Below, one piece after another: positions 8,799-18,031 of a DNA stretch of 42,915 bases; position 1 is the first letter of the stretch; every line of letters starts with the position of its first letter. The notes beneath the pieces are model-generated. The model did no database searches. It saw nothing but the letters and a program-made list of their open reading frames with translations, and was not told the DNA's origin. This DNA is from JBEBVQ01 sp037190845 (lineage in GTDB: Bacteria > Bacteroidota > Bacteroidia > Chitinophagales > Chitinophagaceae), in the NCBI GenBank assembly GCA_037190845.1, contig JBBCJI010000034.1, positions 1 through 42,915 of the forward strand. The letters are read 5' to 3'. Both the position numbers and the translations under genes were made by a program.

Positions 8799-10297
8799 CT
8801 GATAATAACCTGATACTGCCCGTACTGCTGCATTTGCTGTTTGCCGTATTCCTGATCTTTTTCAGGAACAGGATCGCGGTGCAGCGGGTGGTGAGCGTTA
8901 CCGGTAATGCCATCGTATTATTGTTCAGCATCAAGCTATTCAGGAAAGTGCTGGATCAGGGCATCCTCACCATGCAGGCAGGCAATTGGGAAGCGCCCTA
9001 CGGGATCACTTTTGTGGCAGATATGTTCAGCGCGACCATGATATTGCTCACAGGTATTGCCGGGCTTGCCGTTGCGATATTCTCTCAGGCGGGGATCAGC
9101 CGGATACGGGTACGGTTCAGCTATTTCCCCATTTTCCACTTTCTCCTGATGGGATTGAACGGAGCCTTTCTTACCGGTGACATTTTCAATCTGTATGTGT
9201 GGTTTGAGGTCATCATCATCTCATCATTTGTATTAATGACACTTGGCGGGGAAAAACCCCAGATCGAAGGGGCCATCAAATATGTCACCATGAACCTGCT
9301 TGCTTCGGTCATTTTCCTGACAGCTATCGCAATCCTGTACGGCCTGACGGGTAGCCTGAACATGGCCGACCTCTCCCTGAAGGTGAGCCAGGTATCCAAC
9401 CGGGGGCTGATCAATGTAACAGCCATGCTGTTCTTTATCGGCTTCGGGATCAAATCAGCCGTATTCCCGATGTATTTCTGGCTGCCGTCATCGTATCACA
9501 CACCGCCATCTGCCATTGCCGCCATCTTCGGCGGACTGCTGACCAAAGTAGGCGTCTATGCGCTGATGCGTATCTTCACGCTCATATTCGTACCGGACAC
9601 ATTCACCCTGCACATCATGACTGCAGTCGCGGCATTGACGCTGGTAACAGGAGCTTTGGGCGCATTGATCCAGCAAAATCTGCGACGGATCCTTTCCTAT
9701 TTCATCGTATGCCACATCGGATACATGATTGCCGGCCTGAGCATGTTTACCGAGATCGCACTCGCCGGAGCGATCTTTTACATGATCCATGACATTATCA
9801 TAAAGACCAACGTCTTTATGGTGAGCGGCATCATCTACAAAATAAACGGGAGTGTACAACTGAAGCAGATCGGCGGGCTGTACCGGCACTATCCATGGCT
9901 GTCTTTCGTGATCGCCATTGTACTGTTTTCCCTGACCGGCATCCCTCCGCTATCAGGCTTCTGGCCCAAGATATTCCTCTTTGAAGCCGCATTTGACACG
10001 CGCTCTTATATATTGGCAGGCGCCTTGCTGCTGGCGGGATTCGTCACCCTGTATATGATTGTGAAGATATGGAGCGAGGCCTTCTGGAAAGAAAAAGAAG
10101 GCGCTATAGCCGGAGATTACGACAAGCTGCCTGTATACCAGAAAATACTGATGATCGCTCCGGTCATAATGCTGACTGCCGTATCTTTATATATAGGTAT
10201 TGCTGCGGAGCATGTCATATCGCTCTCCCGGCATATTGCTATGGAGATGATGGATACATCCGCCTATGTGAGGGCTGTGCTCGGACAAACAAACTAA
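8795..10297 (+). CDS. mrpD: Na+/H+ antiporter subunit MrpD (MnhD)
   Basis: This 500-residue subunit is the second NuoL/M/N-like antiporter module of the Mrp complex. YVWFEVIIISSFVL carries the conserved Glu (E138), GIKSAVFPMYFWLPSSYHT and GGLLTKVGVYALMRI carry the conserved lysines (K251 in the latter), and SLTGIPPLSGFWPKIFLF is the typical late-helix motif. The length is normal. The ATG overlaps the mrpC stop. mrpE begins 14 bp after its stop. Confidence 0.95.
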   Translation: MTDNNLILPVLLHLLFAVFLIFFRNRIAVQRVVSVTGNAIVLLFSIKLFRKVLDQGILTMQAGNWEAPYGITFVADMFSATMILLTGIAGLAVAIFSQAGISRIRVRFSYFPIFHFLLMGLNGAFLTGDIFNLYVWFEVIIISSFVLMTLGGEKPQIEGAIKYVTMNLLASVIFLTAIAILYGLTGSLNMADLSLKVSQVSNRGLINVTAMLFFIGFGIKSAVFPMYFWLPSSYHTPPSAIAAIFGGLLTKVGVYALMRIFTLIFVPDTFTLHIMTAVAALTLVTGALGALIQQNLRRILSYFIVCHIGYMIAGLSMFTEIALAGAIFYMIHDIIIKTNVFMVSGIIYKINGSVQLKQIGGLYRHYPWLSFVIAIVLFSLTGIPPLSGFWPKIFLFEAAFDTRSYILAGALLLAGFVTLYMIVKIWSEAFWKEKEGAIAGDYDKLPVYQKILMIAPVIMLTAVSLYIGIAAEHVISLSRHIAMEMMDTSAYVRAVLGQTN

Positions 10298-10311
10298 AAA
10301 ACGATACTGCC

Positions 10312-10791
10312 ATGATGACCAAGAAACTATTGATGAACCTGCTGCTGATGCTGGTGTGGGTAGCGCTCACCGGCAGCTTTGTGTTCGGCAATTTTATTTT
10401 CGGCTTTGTGCTCAGCTTTGCCGTGATGTGGCTGATCCGCAGGCGCGACCAGCCTTCTCAGTATTTCCAGCGATTGATCAATGTGATAGGATTCCTGTTT
10501 TATTTCCTGTACGAGCTGGCCAAAGCGAATATACATGTAGCTACGGACGTATTGAAACCGCGCTTCTCCATGCGGCCCGGCATTATCAAAATACCGCTCA
10601 ATGCAAAAACAGACCTGGAAATAACCCTGCTGGCCAATATGATATCCCTGACGCCCGGATCGCTGATCCTCGACGTATCCGACGACAAAAAAGTATTGTA
10701 TGTACATGCCATTTACATCCGGGATAAAGATGAGTATATCCGGAAAATAAAAACAGGTTTTGAAAGAAGGTTACTGGAAATAATGCGATGA
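10312..10791 (+). CDS. mrpE: Na+/H+ antiporter subunit MrpE (MnhE)
   Basis: The 159-residue protein has two or three N-terminal membrane segments and a soluble C-terminal domain with the MrpE signature LLANMISLTPGSLILDVSDD. The start is the ATG at 10312 (MMTKKLLMNLL); the frame is open upstream to 10069, but that part lies inside mrpD and has no membrane character. The last four bases overlap mrpF. Confidence 0.94.
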   Translation: MMTKKLLMNLLLMLVWVALTGSFVFGNFIFGFVLSFAVMWLIRRRDQPSQYFQRLINVIGFLFYFLYELAKANIHVATDVLKPRFSMRPGIIKIPLNAKTDLEITLLANMISLTPGSLILDVSDDKKVLYVHAIYIRDKDEYIRKIKTGFERRLLEIMR

Positions 10792-11063
10792 CTTTATACA
10801 ACTTTTTATATTACGGCATATTGCCCGTCCTGAGCCTTGCGGTATTACTGATACTGATCCGGCTCCTGAAAGGCCCCAATTTCGTAGACCGCGTGATCTC
10901 GCTGGATCTGCTGATCACTACCGGTATCGGCATCATCACTGTATATAGCATACTGACCGGAGAAGCGACATTCCTCGATATCGCCATGATACTGGCGCTG
11001 ATCGCCTTCCTGGGAACAGTAGCCTTTGCCTATTACCTCGAAAAACAGGAAAAAAATGACTAA
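10788..11063 (+). CDS. mrpF: Na+/H+ antiporter subunit MrpF (MnhF)
   Basis: The 91-residue protein has three helices and the MrpF motif RLLKGPNFVDRVISLDLL followed by DIAMILALIAFLGTVAFAYYL. It overlaps mrpE by four bases and mrpG by eight bases, consistent with coupled translation. Confidence 0.93.
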   Translation: MTLYNFLYYGILPVLSLAVLLILIRLLKGPNFVDRVISLDLLITTGIGIITVYSILTGEATFLDIAMILALIAFLGTVAFAYYLEKQEKND

Positions 11064-11457
11064 CATAATCATTATGATCGTAACAGCAACCGGGACGCTG
11101 TTCATATTACTTGCCGCCATCGGTATCGTCCGTATGCCCGACTTTTATCTCCGGTTATCGGTAACGACTAAGGCCGTATCACTCGGTCTGGGCCTGATTC
11201 TGGTGGGCGCTGCTGTGTTTTTCGATCACATGGCCGTTACTTCGCGGGTTGTCGCCATCATCTTTTTCCTGCTGCTTACTGCGCCTGTCGCTGCCCATAT
11301 GATCGGCAGGGCATCTTACTTTACCGGTATACGCATGTGGGACAAATCAGTGCTGGACGAGCTGAAAGGCATGTACGATAAGGAAACGCACGAGTTGAAA
11401 AGCGGAGCGGAAACAACGGAAAAACAGGATGTATCTGCAAACGTTGATGAAAAATGA
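11056..11457 (+). CDS. mrpG: Na+/H+ antiporter subunit MrpG (MnhG)
   Basis: The 133-residue protein has three helices and the MrpG motif GIVRMPDFYLRLSVTTKAVS. I chose the ATG at 11056, which overlaps the mrpF stop by eight bases; an in-frame start at 11026 would add ten charged residues lying within mrpF. The hydrophilic C-terminal tail of about 40 residues (from DKSVLDELKGMYD) is longer than the core family needs. It is the last gene of the operon and converges on the TPR gene, with 41 bp between stops. Confidence 0.93.
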   Translation: MTNIIIMIVTATGTLFILLAAIGIVRMPDFYLRLSVTTKAVSLGLGLILVGAAVFFDHMAVTSRVVAIIFFLLLTAPVAAHMIGRASYFTGIRMWDKSVLDELKGMYDKETHELKSGAETTEKQDVSANVDEK

Positions 11458-11498
11458 GTAATTATCGATAAACAAAAACTATCCGAGTTACTGCAGCG

Positions 11499-12530
11499 TC
11501 ATATCTTCAGGTTATTTTTATCTGCCCATTCACCAAATTTCTTTAGCCTGTCCCGGTTGCTCATCAGCCAGTCGGAAGAGCTGGGATTCATGGAATGACT
11601 GATGTAATGGCAAAAGGTTTCCAGGTGCTCGGATTCGGACAGGGCATGAAAAAACGGAACGTAGCCTTCCCACACCAAGCCTTTGTTTTTCTTCTTCTTT
11701 AATTCACCTAATATCCCAAAGAACGTTTTTGTACGCTCTCTGAATAGTTCTTCTTGTGTTTTCTCTTTGTTTTCTGCCGTTAATGCAGAAGCTGAGAGCA
11801 GGGACAGCATCAGTTCTGCGGCGCGGAATCCCTCATCGGAGCTGGCGTCCGGGTTGAGGAAAACGTTGATCTTATTGGGATCATCGGCATCTGCCTTTAC
11901 GTTACCCGTCATCTGCCGCTGCAGCAGCATATAAGCAGCTTTTGACCGTTCGGTATCGGGCTCCAGCAGCAGGAAGTAGTACAGGCTGAGCAGGCTCGGC
12001 ACCTTCTGTCCCGATTCTGCGGCAAAAGAACCCAGCAACAGGTGGCTGCTGGCATGCGTCGACTTTACTTTGATTGCGTTGGTAAGCGCTGCTTCTGCTT
12101 TTTTGTAATCCTTTTTTCTAACGTAATTATATCCGAGATTATAATACATCAGGTGGTTCCGGTCGAATTTCCGGATAGCGCTTTCCAGCAGTTGAATGGA
12201 TTCATCGGTTTTACCGGCATAATCAAGGCTGGATGCTTTGGCAATATAAGCATCGGGTACAAACTGCTTATTCAGGCTGATCACCTTATCACTGTATTTG
12301 ATAGCGCTGTCATACATTGCCCCCTCCAGGTACGACAGTGCGAGCTCATAATTGATCATGGCAGAGTTGGGCTCCATCTGGAGGGCAATCTTATAGGTAT
12401 TGATGGCTTTGTCGTATTCTTTCGCATCATGGAATGCTACTCCGGTCTGTATCAGGCTTTCAACCGTGTGTTGTGCCGGTAGCGTTTGTGCCAGACAGAT
12501 GAACAGGATAAGGGGGGATATTCTTTTCAT
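11499..12530 (-). CDS. Secreted or periplasmic TPR protein
   Basis: The 343-residue protein begins with a signal peptide (MKRISPLILFICLAQTLPAQ). Residues 25-200 are tetratricopeptide repeats, for example EYDKAINTYKIALQMEPNS, DSAIKYSDKVISLNK, KTDESIQLLESAIRK and DYKKAEAALTNAIKVKS. TPRs mediate protein-protein contacts. The C-terminal 140 residues hold no motif I recognise. No enzyme function is evident. The gene is alone on its strand, convergent with mrpG. Confidence 0.82.
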   Translation of the reverse strand: MKRISPLILFICLAQTLPAQHTVESLIQTGVAFHDAKEYDKAINTYKIALQMEPNSAMINYELALSYLEGAMYDSAIKYSDKVISLNKQFVPDAYIAKASSLDYAGKTDESIQLLESAIRKFDRNHLMYYNLGYNYVRKKDYKKAEAALTNAIKVKSTHASSHLLLGSFAAESGQKVPSLLSLYYFLLLEPDTERSKAAYMLLQRQMTGNVKADADDPNKINVFLNPDASSDEGFRAAELMLSLLSASALTAENKEKTQEELFRERTKTFFGILGELKKKKNKGLVWEGYVPFFHALSESEHLETFCHYISHSMNPSSSDWLMSNRDRLKKFGEWADKNNLKI

Positions 12531-13078
12531 CTTATAAAGATAATAAAGCCGGGGTAAATGACATGCTGATGTATGCGTTGGCGTGTGGACCGGAAGTTAT
12601 ACCTAACACGGTGCGTTGGGTTGTGTATATGCTGCCCTTTCAGGGCGAATTTGTGGTTATGTATAATTATGTGTCCCGACATGTTGTATCGGGCGGTGTA
12701 TATGCCGTCCTTTCAGGGCGGATGTTGTTTATCCATATCCTGTTGCTCATTACACCATTTACAAAATATGTCAATTGTAGCGAAACAAAGTGGAGCAAAG
12801 AATCCCGCACAAGGAGTGTCTCTTGCTACGTGGGATCCTTCATTTCGCTACGCTGCATTCAGAATGAACCCGGTCGACAGATTCATGCACCTCGTCATCT
12901 CCAATAGGATTAAGCTGACCTTATAACAAGTCGGGATGACATCGTGGTAGCTACAAAGATCAGGTAACAACGAATACAACTCAGTTGTACGTACATTTTT
13001 ATCCCGGAAAAGCCATTACCGCATTTATACGAGACATTACCTAATTTTATTCAAACAGATAACACAAACATTACGTCA
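12531..13078. other. Spacer of 548 bp with dispersed repeats
   Basis: No gene is supported. It carries two copies of a TGCCCTTTCAGGGCG-like palindrome (about 12628-12650 and 12702-12723), a segment at 12790-12870 with inverted GTGGGATCCTTC/GAATCCCGC-like parts, and a tail GTCGGGATGACATC (about 12930-12944) that resembles the ends of the MITE-like elements near 37-40 kb. The last 60 bp are AT-rich and probably hold the promoter for the gene at 13079. Confidence 0.55.
12597..12723. repeat. Dispersed repeat with CCCTTTCAGGGCG palindromes
   Basis: A motif running TGCGTTGGGTT, a short gap, then TATATGCTGCCCTTTCAGGGCG occurs here, and the second half recurs about 74 bp later (TATATGCCGTCCTTTCAGGGCG). 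Related parts occur at 19283-19380. The CCCTTTCAGGG core can form a small hairpin. This looks like an interspersed intergenic family. Confidence 0.55.
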
Positions 13079-13633
13079 ATGCGCACATTATCACTCTTTA
13101 TAGCAACAAGTCTGGACGGATACATTGCCAAGCCTGACGACGATCTCAGCTTCCTGACATTAGTAGAAAAAGAAGGTGAAGATTACGGCTACAGGGAATT
13201 TACCGAAACTATTGACACCATCATTCTTGGCAGAAAAACGTATGATTATGTACTTAAAGAAATCGGTGCTTCTCATTATGACAATGGTGAAAGAGATGTG
13301 TATGTTATCACAAGAACAGAACGACCAGGTGTTGGCAAAACAATATTCTACACAGGAGACCTGACTGAATTGGTACAGCAATTGAAATCAGGGAACAGGA
13401 AAAATATTTATTGTGACGGTGGAGCGGAAATCATAAACGAACTTTTGAAAAACGACCTGATTGACGAACTTATCATTTCGGTTATTCCCATATTGGTTGG
13501 CAATGGGACAAGGCTTTTCAAAGACGGCAGACCTGAACAACGACTTGAATTTGTGAGCGCAAAAACTTACGATACAGGATTGGTACAGCTACGTTATAAA
13601 CGAAAAGCAGAAAAAAGCAAACAATATATATGA
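13079..13633 (+). CDS. Dihydrofolate reductase family protein (RibD C-terminal domain)
   Basis: The 184-residue protein matches the RibD C-terminal/DHFR-like reductase family: SLDGYIAKPDDDLSFL near the N-terminus, TIILGRKTYDYVL (about 47-59), IYCDGGAEIINELLKNDLID (about 110-130) and SVIPILVGNGTRLF (about 138-151). Members bind NADPH; the substrate of stand-alone copies of the YwjB/YyaP type is unknown, so it should not be read as the essential folate enzyme. The gene is noticeably more AT-rich than its neighbours and stands alone between repeat-rich spacers, which fits recent transfer (inference). Confidence 0.85.
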   Translation: MRTLSLFIATSLDGYIAKPDDDLSFLTLVEKEGEDYGYREFTETIDTIILGRKTYDYVLKEIGASHYDNGERDVYVITRTERPGVGKTIFYTGDLTELVQQLKSGNRKNIYCDGGAEIINELLKNDLIDELIISVIPILVGNGTRLFKDGRPEQRLEFVSAKTYDTGLVQLRYKRKAEKSKQYI

Positions 13634-14024
13634 AGCCGGCATGATTATCTGACTTTACAGTTAACACGGACTCTTGCAATGCTTGCTTTGTGCCGCTCAT
13701 TGACGGACGAAACGAAGCAAGCCATCCAGTGCCGGCGTGGCTCACCGGCGAGATGGTGGAAACATCCGGGAAAGGATAGCCCATAGGGGCGGGGTTCACC
13801 TCCGTCCAAATAAAACGGATAACCGGACCGCGAGAGGGCAACCGTGAGGGTTGCCCCTACGAACTCCCCCGGTATAGAACAGGTGATCTTCTCTGTAAAT
13901 GCTCATCACCTGCCAAAAAGCAGGCGCTGGGAACATCCGCGACAGTGAAAACATCCATACAAACAGTCTTTCTTAATCCGCCAAATCTATGAAGCTGACG
14001 GAGCCTCCAGTCTATCCGAAAGAC
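13634..14024. other. Spacer of 391 bp with GC-rich hairpins
   Basis: No gene is supported. It contains a GCCGG/CCGGC hairpin (about 13731-13753), a GGGGCGGGG segment near 13778 and the GGGCAACC hairpin at 13836-13856, all of types repeated near 17921-18025. The end of the minus-strand T9SS gene lies at its right border. Confidence 0.5.
13836..13856. repeat. GGGCAACC hairpin, copy 1
   Basis: GGGCAACC, a 5-nt loop (gtgag), then GGTTGCCC form a perfect 8-bp stem, continued by CCTACG. The same stem occurs near 17922-17960. It belongs to a dispersed family of G+C-rich palindromes in the spacers. Confidence 0.6.
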
Positions 14025-15473
14025 TTATATCTTTACAAACCCTGCATAATGCCTCTTACCGGTGGTATCTGTAACACATACCTGATAATGCCCCGGAGGA
14101 ATTTTCTCAAGAGGCAATGTAATCGTACCCGAATTATCCGGAACAGATACCGATGTATAGTGTATCTGTTGCCCCAAAGTATTCACAATCCGGATACTGA
14201 TATCACCGGGAGCTATAGCCCCTGTTGTTATGTAGAGGGTCTGTCTGGCAGGATTGGGATAAATTGCAAGAGCTGCTGCAGGGATCTCTGTTGATCCGAT
14301 AGCGGAAGCGATATAGGATTCGTAGCCGTATTTACGATCTATGACCCACCCGCTTGTTGCGAGCATGTTTACACTTACCGGGTTATTGTTTGCATTGTAT
14401 TTAATATCGTATACTGAAGTATCCCATATATAATAATAAAAAGATCTAACAATGCTTTGTACCGGGAGTTTGTCACTGTTTAAAGTCCGTTCTCCATAGG
14501 ATGTGGTATCGTTCATGGTTGGTGAACCCGACGAACCATCCAACCAGAGGAAACTGGTTTGTTGGTCTCCATCATAGGTGTAGCTATGTATCCAGCGAGG
14601 TCCCTCCCAGCCACCGGTCGTGACTTTGTCATAAAAAGTACGTGTATGCGACTTGCTGTTTGTGACAGAGATAATAGATATGCTATCGATCAGTATCCAT
14701 TCATTCAGGGTATTAAAATCTCTTTGAAAACGGATTACCTGGGATGGCAAATAAGCGGACGGGGTTGCATACCTGTATTCTTCTTTGAAAATCGGTTCGA
14801 GCCAGCCATACAGATTGGACACGGCTGTCCAGGTGCTTATCTGGTTATCTCCATTATACTCATAATCATATTTAGATACAGAATCTCCCGCATCAAGATC
14901 AAAAATTGTTATGGATGTGACCAATGACCGGCTATTATAAGTATGGGAATAAAACCAGTTCCGCATTTTTTGCTCCACAGGATTACCTTCCGGAGAATAG
15001 CGTATATAAAATGTATCAAGTGGCCTGTTAGACCTGGTGCTGAAAACATAAGCTGTATCGAATTTAACAAGCGGCACATGCAAAAAATCATGACCGAAGG
15101 AATTAGAAATCCCAAGGATAAACAGATCTTCTATCAGATGGTAGTCGAGCACATCATAGTCAAATGCAGAGCCTTGATTTCCGTTGTATATAAATACCGT
15201 GGAGTCTGTCTGATGCAGGTAATAATCATCTATGAAATGATTCACCATATATTTCAGCCGTTCTGATCCGGAAGCAGGTTTATGAGCTCCGGTGGCAGGT
15301 GTATGACGGGAAGGATACCATTTTTGACCGGTCTGCCGGTTCTGATAACGCTGCATCATATGTTCTTTGTAGGCTTCGCTGTCGTAGCGACCAAAAGCAT
15401 TCAGAAATAGCTGTGCACCTGCTATTTGTGTAAAAATCAAAGAGAGTATAATTACAAGTACAGCTTTATTCAT
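14025..15473 (-). CDS. T9SS type A sorting domain protein
   Basis: The 482-residue protein starts at the ATG at 15473 (MNKAVLVIILSLIFTQIAGAQ), a clear signal peptide; upstream in-frame codons would overlap the neighbouring gene. The middle part is rich in Tyr, Ser and Asp with repeated strand-like units such as YDYEYNGDNQISTW, HSYTYDGDQQTSFLW and YDIKYNANNNPVSV, resembling YD-like or beta-solenoid repeats, though not a named family I can assign. The last 80 residues form a T9SS type A sorting domain (AIYPNPARQTLYI ... GHYQVCVTDTTGKRHYAGFVKI). The protein is therefore probably exported through the type IX system and surface-anchored or released. Its function is unknown. Confidence 0.85.
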   Translation of the reverse strand: MNKAVLVIILSLIFTQIAGAQLFLNAFGRYDSEAYKEHMMQRYQNRQTGQKWYPSRHTPATGAHKPASGSERLKYMVNHFIDDYYLHQTDSTVFIYNGNQGSAFDYDVLDYHLIEDLFILGISNSFGHDFLHVPLVKFDTAYVFSTRSNRPLDTFYIRYSPEGNPVEQKMRNWFYSHTYNSRSLVTSITIFDLDAGDSVSKYDYEYNGDNQISTWTAVSNLYGWLEPIFKEEYRYATPSAYLPSQVIRFQRDFNTLNEWILIDSISIISVTNSKSHTRTFYDKVTTGGWEGPRWIHSYTYDGDQQTSFLWLDGSSGSPTMNDTTSYGERTLNSDKLPVQSIVRSFYYYIWDTSVYDIKYNANNNPVSVNMLATSGWVIDRKYGYESYIASAIGSTEIPAAALAIYPNPARQTLYITTGAIAPGDISIRIVNTLGQQIHYTSVSVPDNSGTITLPLEKIPPGHYQVCVTDTTGKRHYAGFVKI

Positions 15474-15550
15474 ATGATTTTTTACTTTAAAAAACGCACG
15501 AAGATACATTTGTATTTCTTTGCAATCCGGTAAATATTTCATTAAAATAC

Positions 15551-16561
15551 TCATGCTTTTTTCCTCCTCTTCTCCACCCACCGGCCCAGCAACCAGAAGC
15601 TGACGGCCAGCACGAGGAAAAAGATACCTTTGTTGGTGTTGTCCCAGAAATATTCAAAATAACGGGTGTACAGATTCAGCAACAGGGAAATAATGCCGAT
15701 ATCCCGCAGCAGGTTATCCCGGTATCGGATGCCCAGGTAAAGAGAAAGCCCGGAAACAAGGAAAGACAACGCAGCATATATTATTACCTGGCTTTGCCGT
15801 ACCGCCGTCCACGCGGTATAAGAGCCATAGTTCCCGAAAACGGAAATACCCCAGAGTGCCGTGAACAAAGCGATCAGCCCGTAAACATACGTTAGCCGCT
15901 TATAGGACTGCAGACGTGGTATATACCGCTGAAGCCAGGACAGCCACAGCATCAGCAAACCCAACGGCACAAACCGCATCGGGAAGTTCATACCCAGGAA
16001 AAGATGGTGTGTACTCTGCCAGGTGGAGAACCCGCCATACCAGCCGGTAAACGCTATCAAAGCACCCATCCACAATGACACAGAACGAAACCATGCGCCC
16101 AGCGCACCCAGCAGTACCGTTGCCAACAACAGAAGTGTACTGTAGTGCAGCCGGTGTTCAAAATCCTTACAGCAATATACCAGCGAGGTCAGCGCCACGA
16201 GACCGCCCAATATCATAAAAAGTTCACGGGAGAATACGCTGAACCGGTCGTACCTCCTGCGCAGGTAGGCAAACCAGGCACCGGCCAATACAGCCGTAAT
16301 GCCGCCTATCAGCCAGTTGCTGAGCGCAAAATGTTTCCGGATCACCTCCAGCAGCTTATCATCAATGAAGATGGCCACAAAGGCTAACAGGGTACAGGAT
16401 ATAGCAATGAGGAAAAAATACTGCGCTATCTGCCCGGCTGGCTTTTTTAGTTGCAGTGACTGCTGAAGAGATTGTTTTTGTGCCGCATCCAGCTTACCTT
16501 CCTGTTCCCAGGCATCCAGCGCCTGCTGTATGATCTTGTATTCGCTGTTGTCTACTTCCAT
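15551..16561 (-). CDS. DUF2157-like integral membrane protein
   Basis: The 336-residue protein has an N-terminal soluble helix pair (EYKIIQQALDAWEQEGKLDA) followed by about ten membrane helices (residues 45-325) and a basic C-terminus (RWVEKRRKKA). This layout resembles the DUF2157-type membrane proteins, whose function is unknown. The assignment rests on architecture only. The gene lies 77 bp upstream of the T9SS gene on the same strand, so co-transcription is possible. Confidence 0.7.
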   Translation of the reverse strand: MEVDNSEYKIIQQALDAWEQEGKLDAAQKQSLQQSLQLKKPAGQIAQYFFLIAISCTLLAFVAIFIDDKLLEVIRKHFALSNWLIGGITAVLAGAWFAYLRRRYDRFSVFSRELFMILGGLVALTSLVYCCKDFEHRLHYSTLLLLATVLLGALGAWFRSVSLWMGALIAFTGWYGGFSTWQSTHHLFLGMNFPMRFVPLGLLMLWLSWLQRYIPRLQSYKRLTYVYGLIALFTALWGISVFGNYGSYTAWTAVRQSQVIIYAALSFLVSGLSLYLGIRYRDNLLRDIGIISLLLNLYTRYFEYFWDNTNKGIFFLVLAVSFWLLGRWVEKRRKKA

Positions 16562-16669
16562 ATAAGCATGTGTTCTGTTACCGGGCCTATATCTCCGGGA
16601 ACCACTAAAAATAAAAAATGATTGGAACTTGTCTTACATTTATTGCACGGGAGTAAAAACAACAACTAT

Positions 16670-16981
16670 ATGTGGCATAAAATCACAACAGCAGCACAGC
16701 TTACAACGCTCGAAACAGGAGAGAACATTATAAAATACCCGGTTTCCGGCGGACCGGCGGCGGATTTTAATGATGCTAACCCGGATAATATATCCCTGCG
16801 GGTTGTTACACAAAACGATCCGGTCACTGCAACACTGGATATCGCGGTAGTACCCAGCAAGGTAAAATATGATGCGGTCCTGGGTATCGGTGGCGTTGTA
16901 TTCGGCCCGGTACAAAAATCATACGAAGAGGTTGTGGCGGAAAATGTCTGGTGGGTGTTTGACCCTAACGAACGTGGTTAA
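16670..16981 (+). CDS. Small conserved-looking hypothetical protein
   Basis: The 103-residue protein starts at the ATG at 16670 (MWHKITTAAQLTTLETGENI). It has no signal peptide or membrane segment and ends with ENVWWVFDPNERG. I do not recognise a family. Composition and codon use look coding, and it is followed after 38 bp by the EamA gene on the same strand, so the two may share a transcript. Confidence 0.6.
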   Translation: MWHKITTAAQLTTLETGENIIKYPVSGGPAADFNDANPDNISLRVVTQNDPVTATLDIAVVPSKVKYDAVLGIGGVVFGPVQKSYEEVVAENVWWVFDPNERG

Positions 16982-17019
16982 CAGTTAGTAACACAATACG
17001 AGTCCCACCGGGCAACATC

Positions 17020-17919
17020 ATGAAAAAAGATCTGACAATGGCATATCTGGCTTTAGCCGTGGTATGCATTGTATGGGGTACAACTTATTTCGCGCTGCTT
17101 ATCGGCGTAAAGACATTTCCACCCTTTATTTTTTCCGGTATCCGGCAATTCGTCGCCGGCATACTGCTGTTCATCTTCCTGTTGGCTACCGGGAAACTGG
17201 GCAGGCTATCGCGACGCGACCTGGTGCGGGGGGCCATACCGGGTATATTGATGATCACACTGGGGAACGGCGTCATCGGGTGGAGCGAACGGTACATCCC
17301 CAGCGGACTGGCAGCCCTTATTGTCTCCGTCACTCCGGTTTATATTGTGGTGATCAACTACATCACGGGCACTGACCGGAAAAAACCAAATATTCATGTA
17401 ATAACAGGCCTGCTGCTGGGAAGCCTGGGTGTGATCCTGATCTTCAGGGATAATATCAAAGACATCGCCCGTCCTGACTATTTCGCGGGGATGATCGTTG
17501 TCTTTGCCGCATGCCTGGCCTGGGCGTTTGGAAGCATCTATGCCAAGTACAAGCCACTCCATACCGGCGTGCTGACCAGCGCCGCCATACAAATGACCAG
17601 CGGCGGTCTGGCGCTGTTGCTGACAGGACTTTTCGTGGATGACCTGTCTGAACTTAAAACAGTCTCGCGGGAAAGCGTTTTATCACTACTGTACCTGATC
17701 GTATTCGGGTCGCTGCTTACGTACAGTTGTTTTGTCTATGCACTGAAAAAGCTACCGGTAGGGCTGGTATCCATCTATACCTATATCAACCCGTTCATCG
17801 CGCTGCTACTCGGATTTTTCCTGCTGGATGAAAAACTGACATGGATTACCGCACTGGCTTTGTTAACGACACTGAGCGGTGTTTATTTCATCAATCACGG
17901 ATACCGGAAAAAAACGTAG
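17020..17919 (+). CDS. EamA family (DMT superfamily) transporter
   Basis: The 299-residue protein has ten predicted membrane helices arranged as two EamA repeats (about 8-135 and 152-290). Typical motifs are VCIVWGTTYFALLIGVKTFP at the start of repeat one and YTYINPFIALLLGFFLLDE in repeat two. Such proteins of the drug/metabolite transporter superfamily export metabolites or amino acids; the substrate here cannot be told from sequence. The length is normal. Confidence 0.9.
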   Translation: MKKDLTMAYLALAVVCIVWGTTYFALLIGVKTFPPFIFSGIRQFVAGILLFIFLLATGKLGRLSRRDLVRGAIPGILMITLGNGVIGWSERYIPSGLAALIVSVTPVYIVVINYITGTDRKKPNIHVITGLLLGSLGVILIFRDNIKDIARPDYFAGMIVVFAACLAWAFGSIYAKYKPLHTGVLTSAAIQMTSGGLALLLTGLFVDDLSELKTVSRESVLSLLYLIVFGSLLTYSCFVYALKKLPVGLVSIYTYINPFIALLLGFFLLDEKLTWITALALLTTLSGVYFINHGYRKKT

Positions 17920-17920
17920 T

Positions 17921-18025
17921 AGGGGCAACCCTTGCGGTTGCCCATCTTGCGGTTGCCCCATGCATCATTATTGTTTTTTATTGGGGGTGGTTATTTTTTA
18001 TTTGGGCGGGGGGTAAACCCCGCCC
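17921..18025. repeat. GGGCAACC and GGGCGGGG hairpins, copy 2
   Basis: Directly after the EamA stop is AGGGGCAACC, then two GGTTGCCC arms (17936-17943 and 17951-17958), so either arm can pair with the first. At 18004-18025 GGGCGGGG pairs with CCCCGCCC across a short loop. These match the elements at about 13778-13856. The hairpins lie between converging genes and may also end transcription, but no T-tract follows. Confidence 0.6.
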
Positions 18026-18031
18026 CTACCA

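Noticed and set aside
10069..10311. Upstream extension of mrpE
   Set aside because: It lies within mrpD, and the residues lack the membrane character of MrpE; the start at 10312 gives the normal family length.
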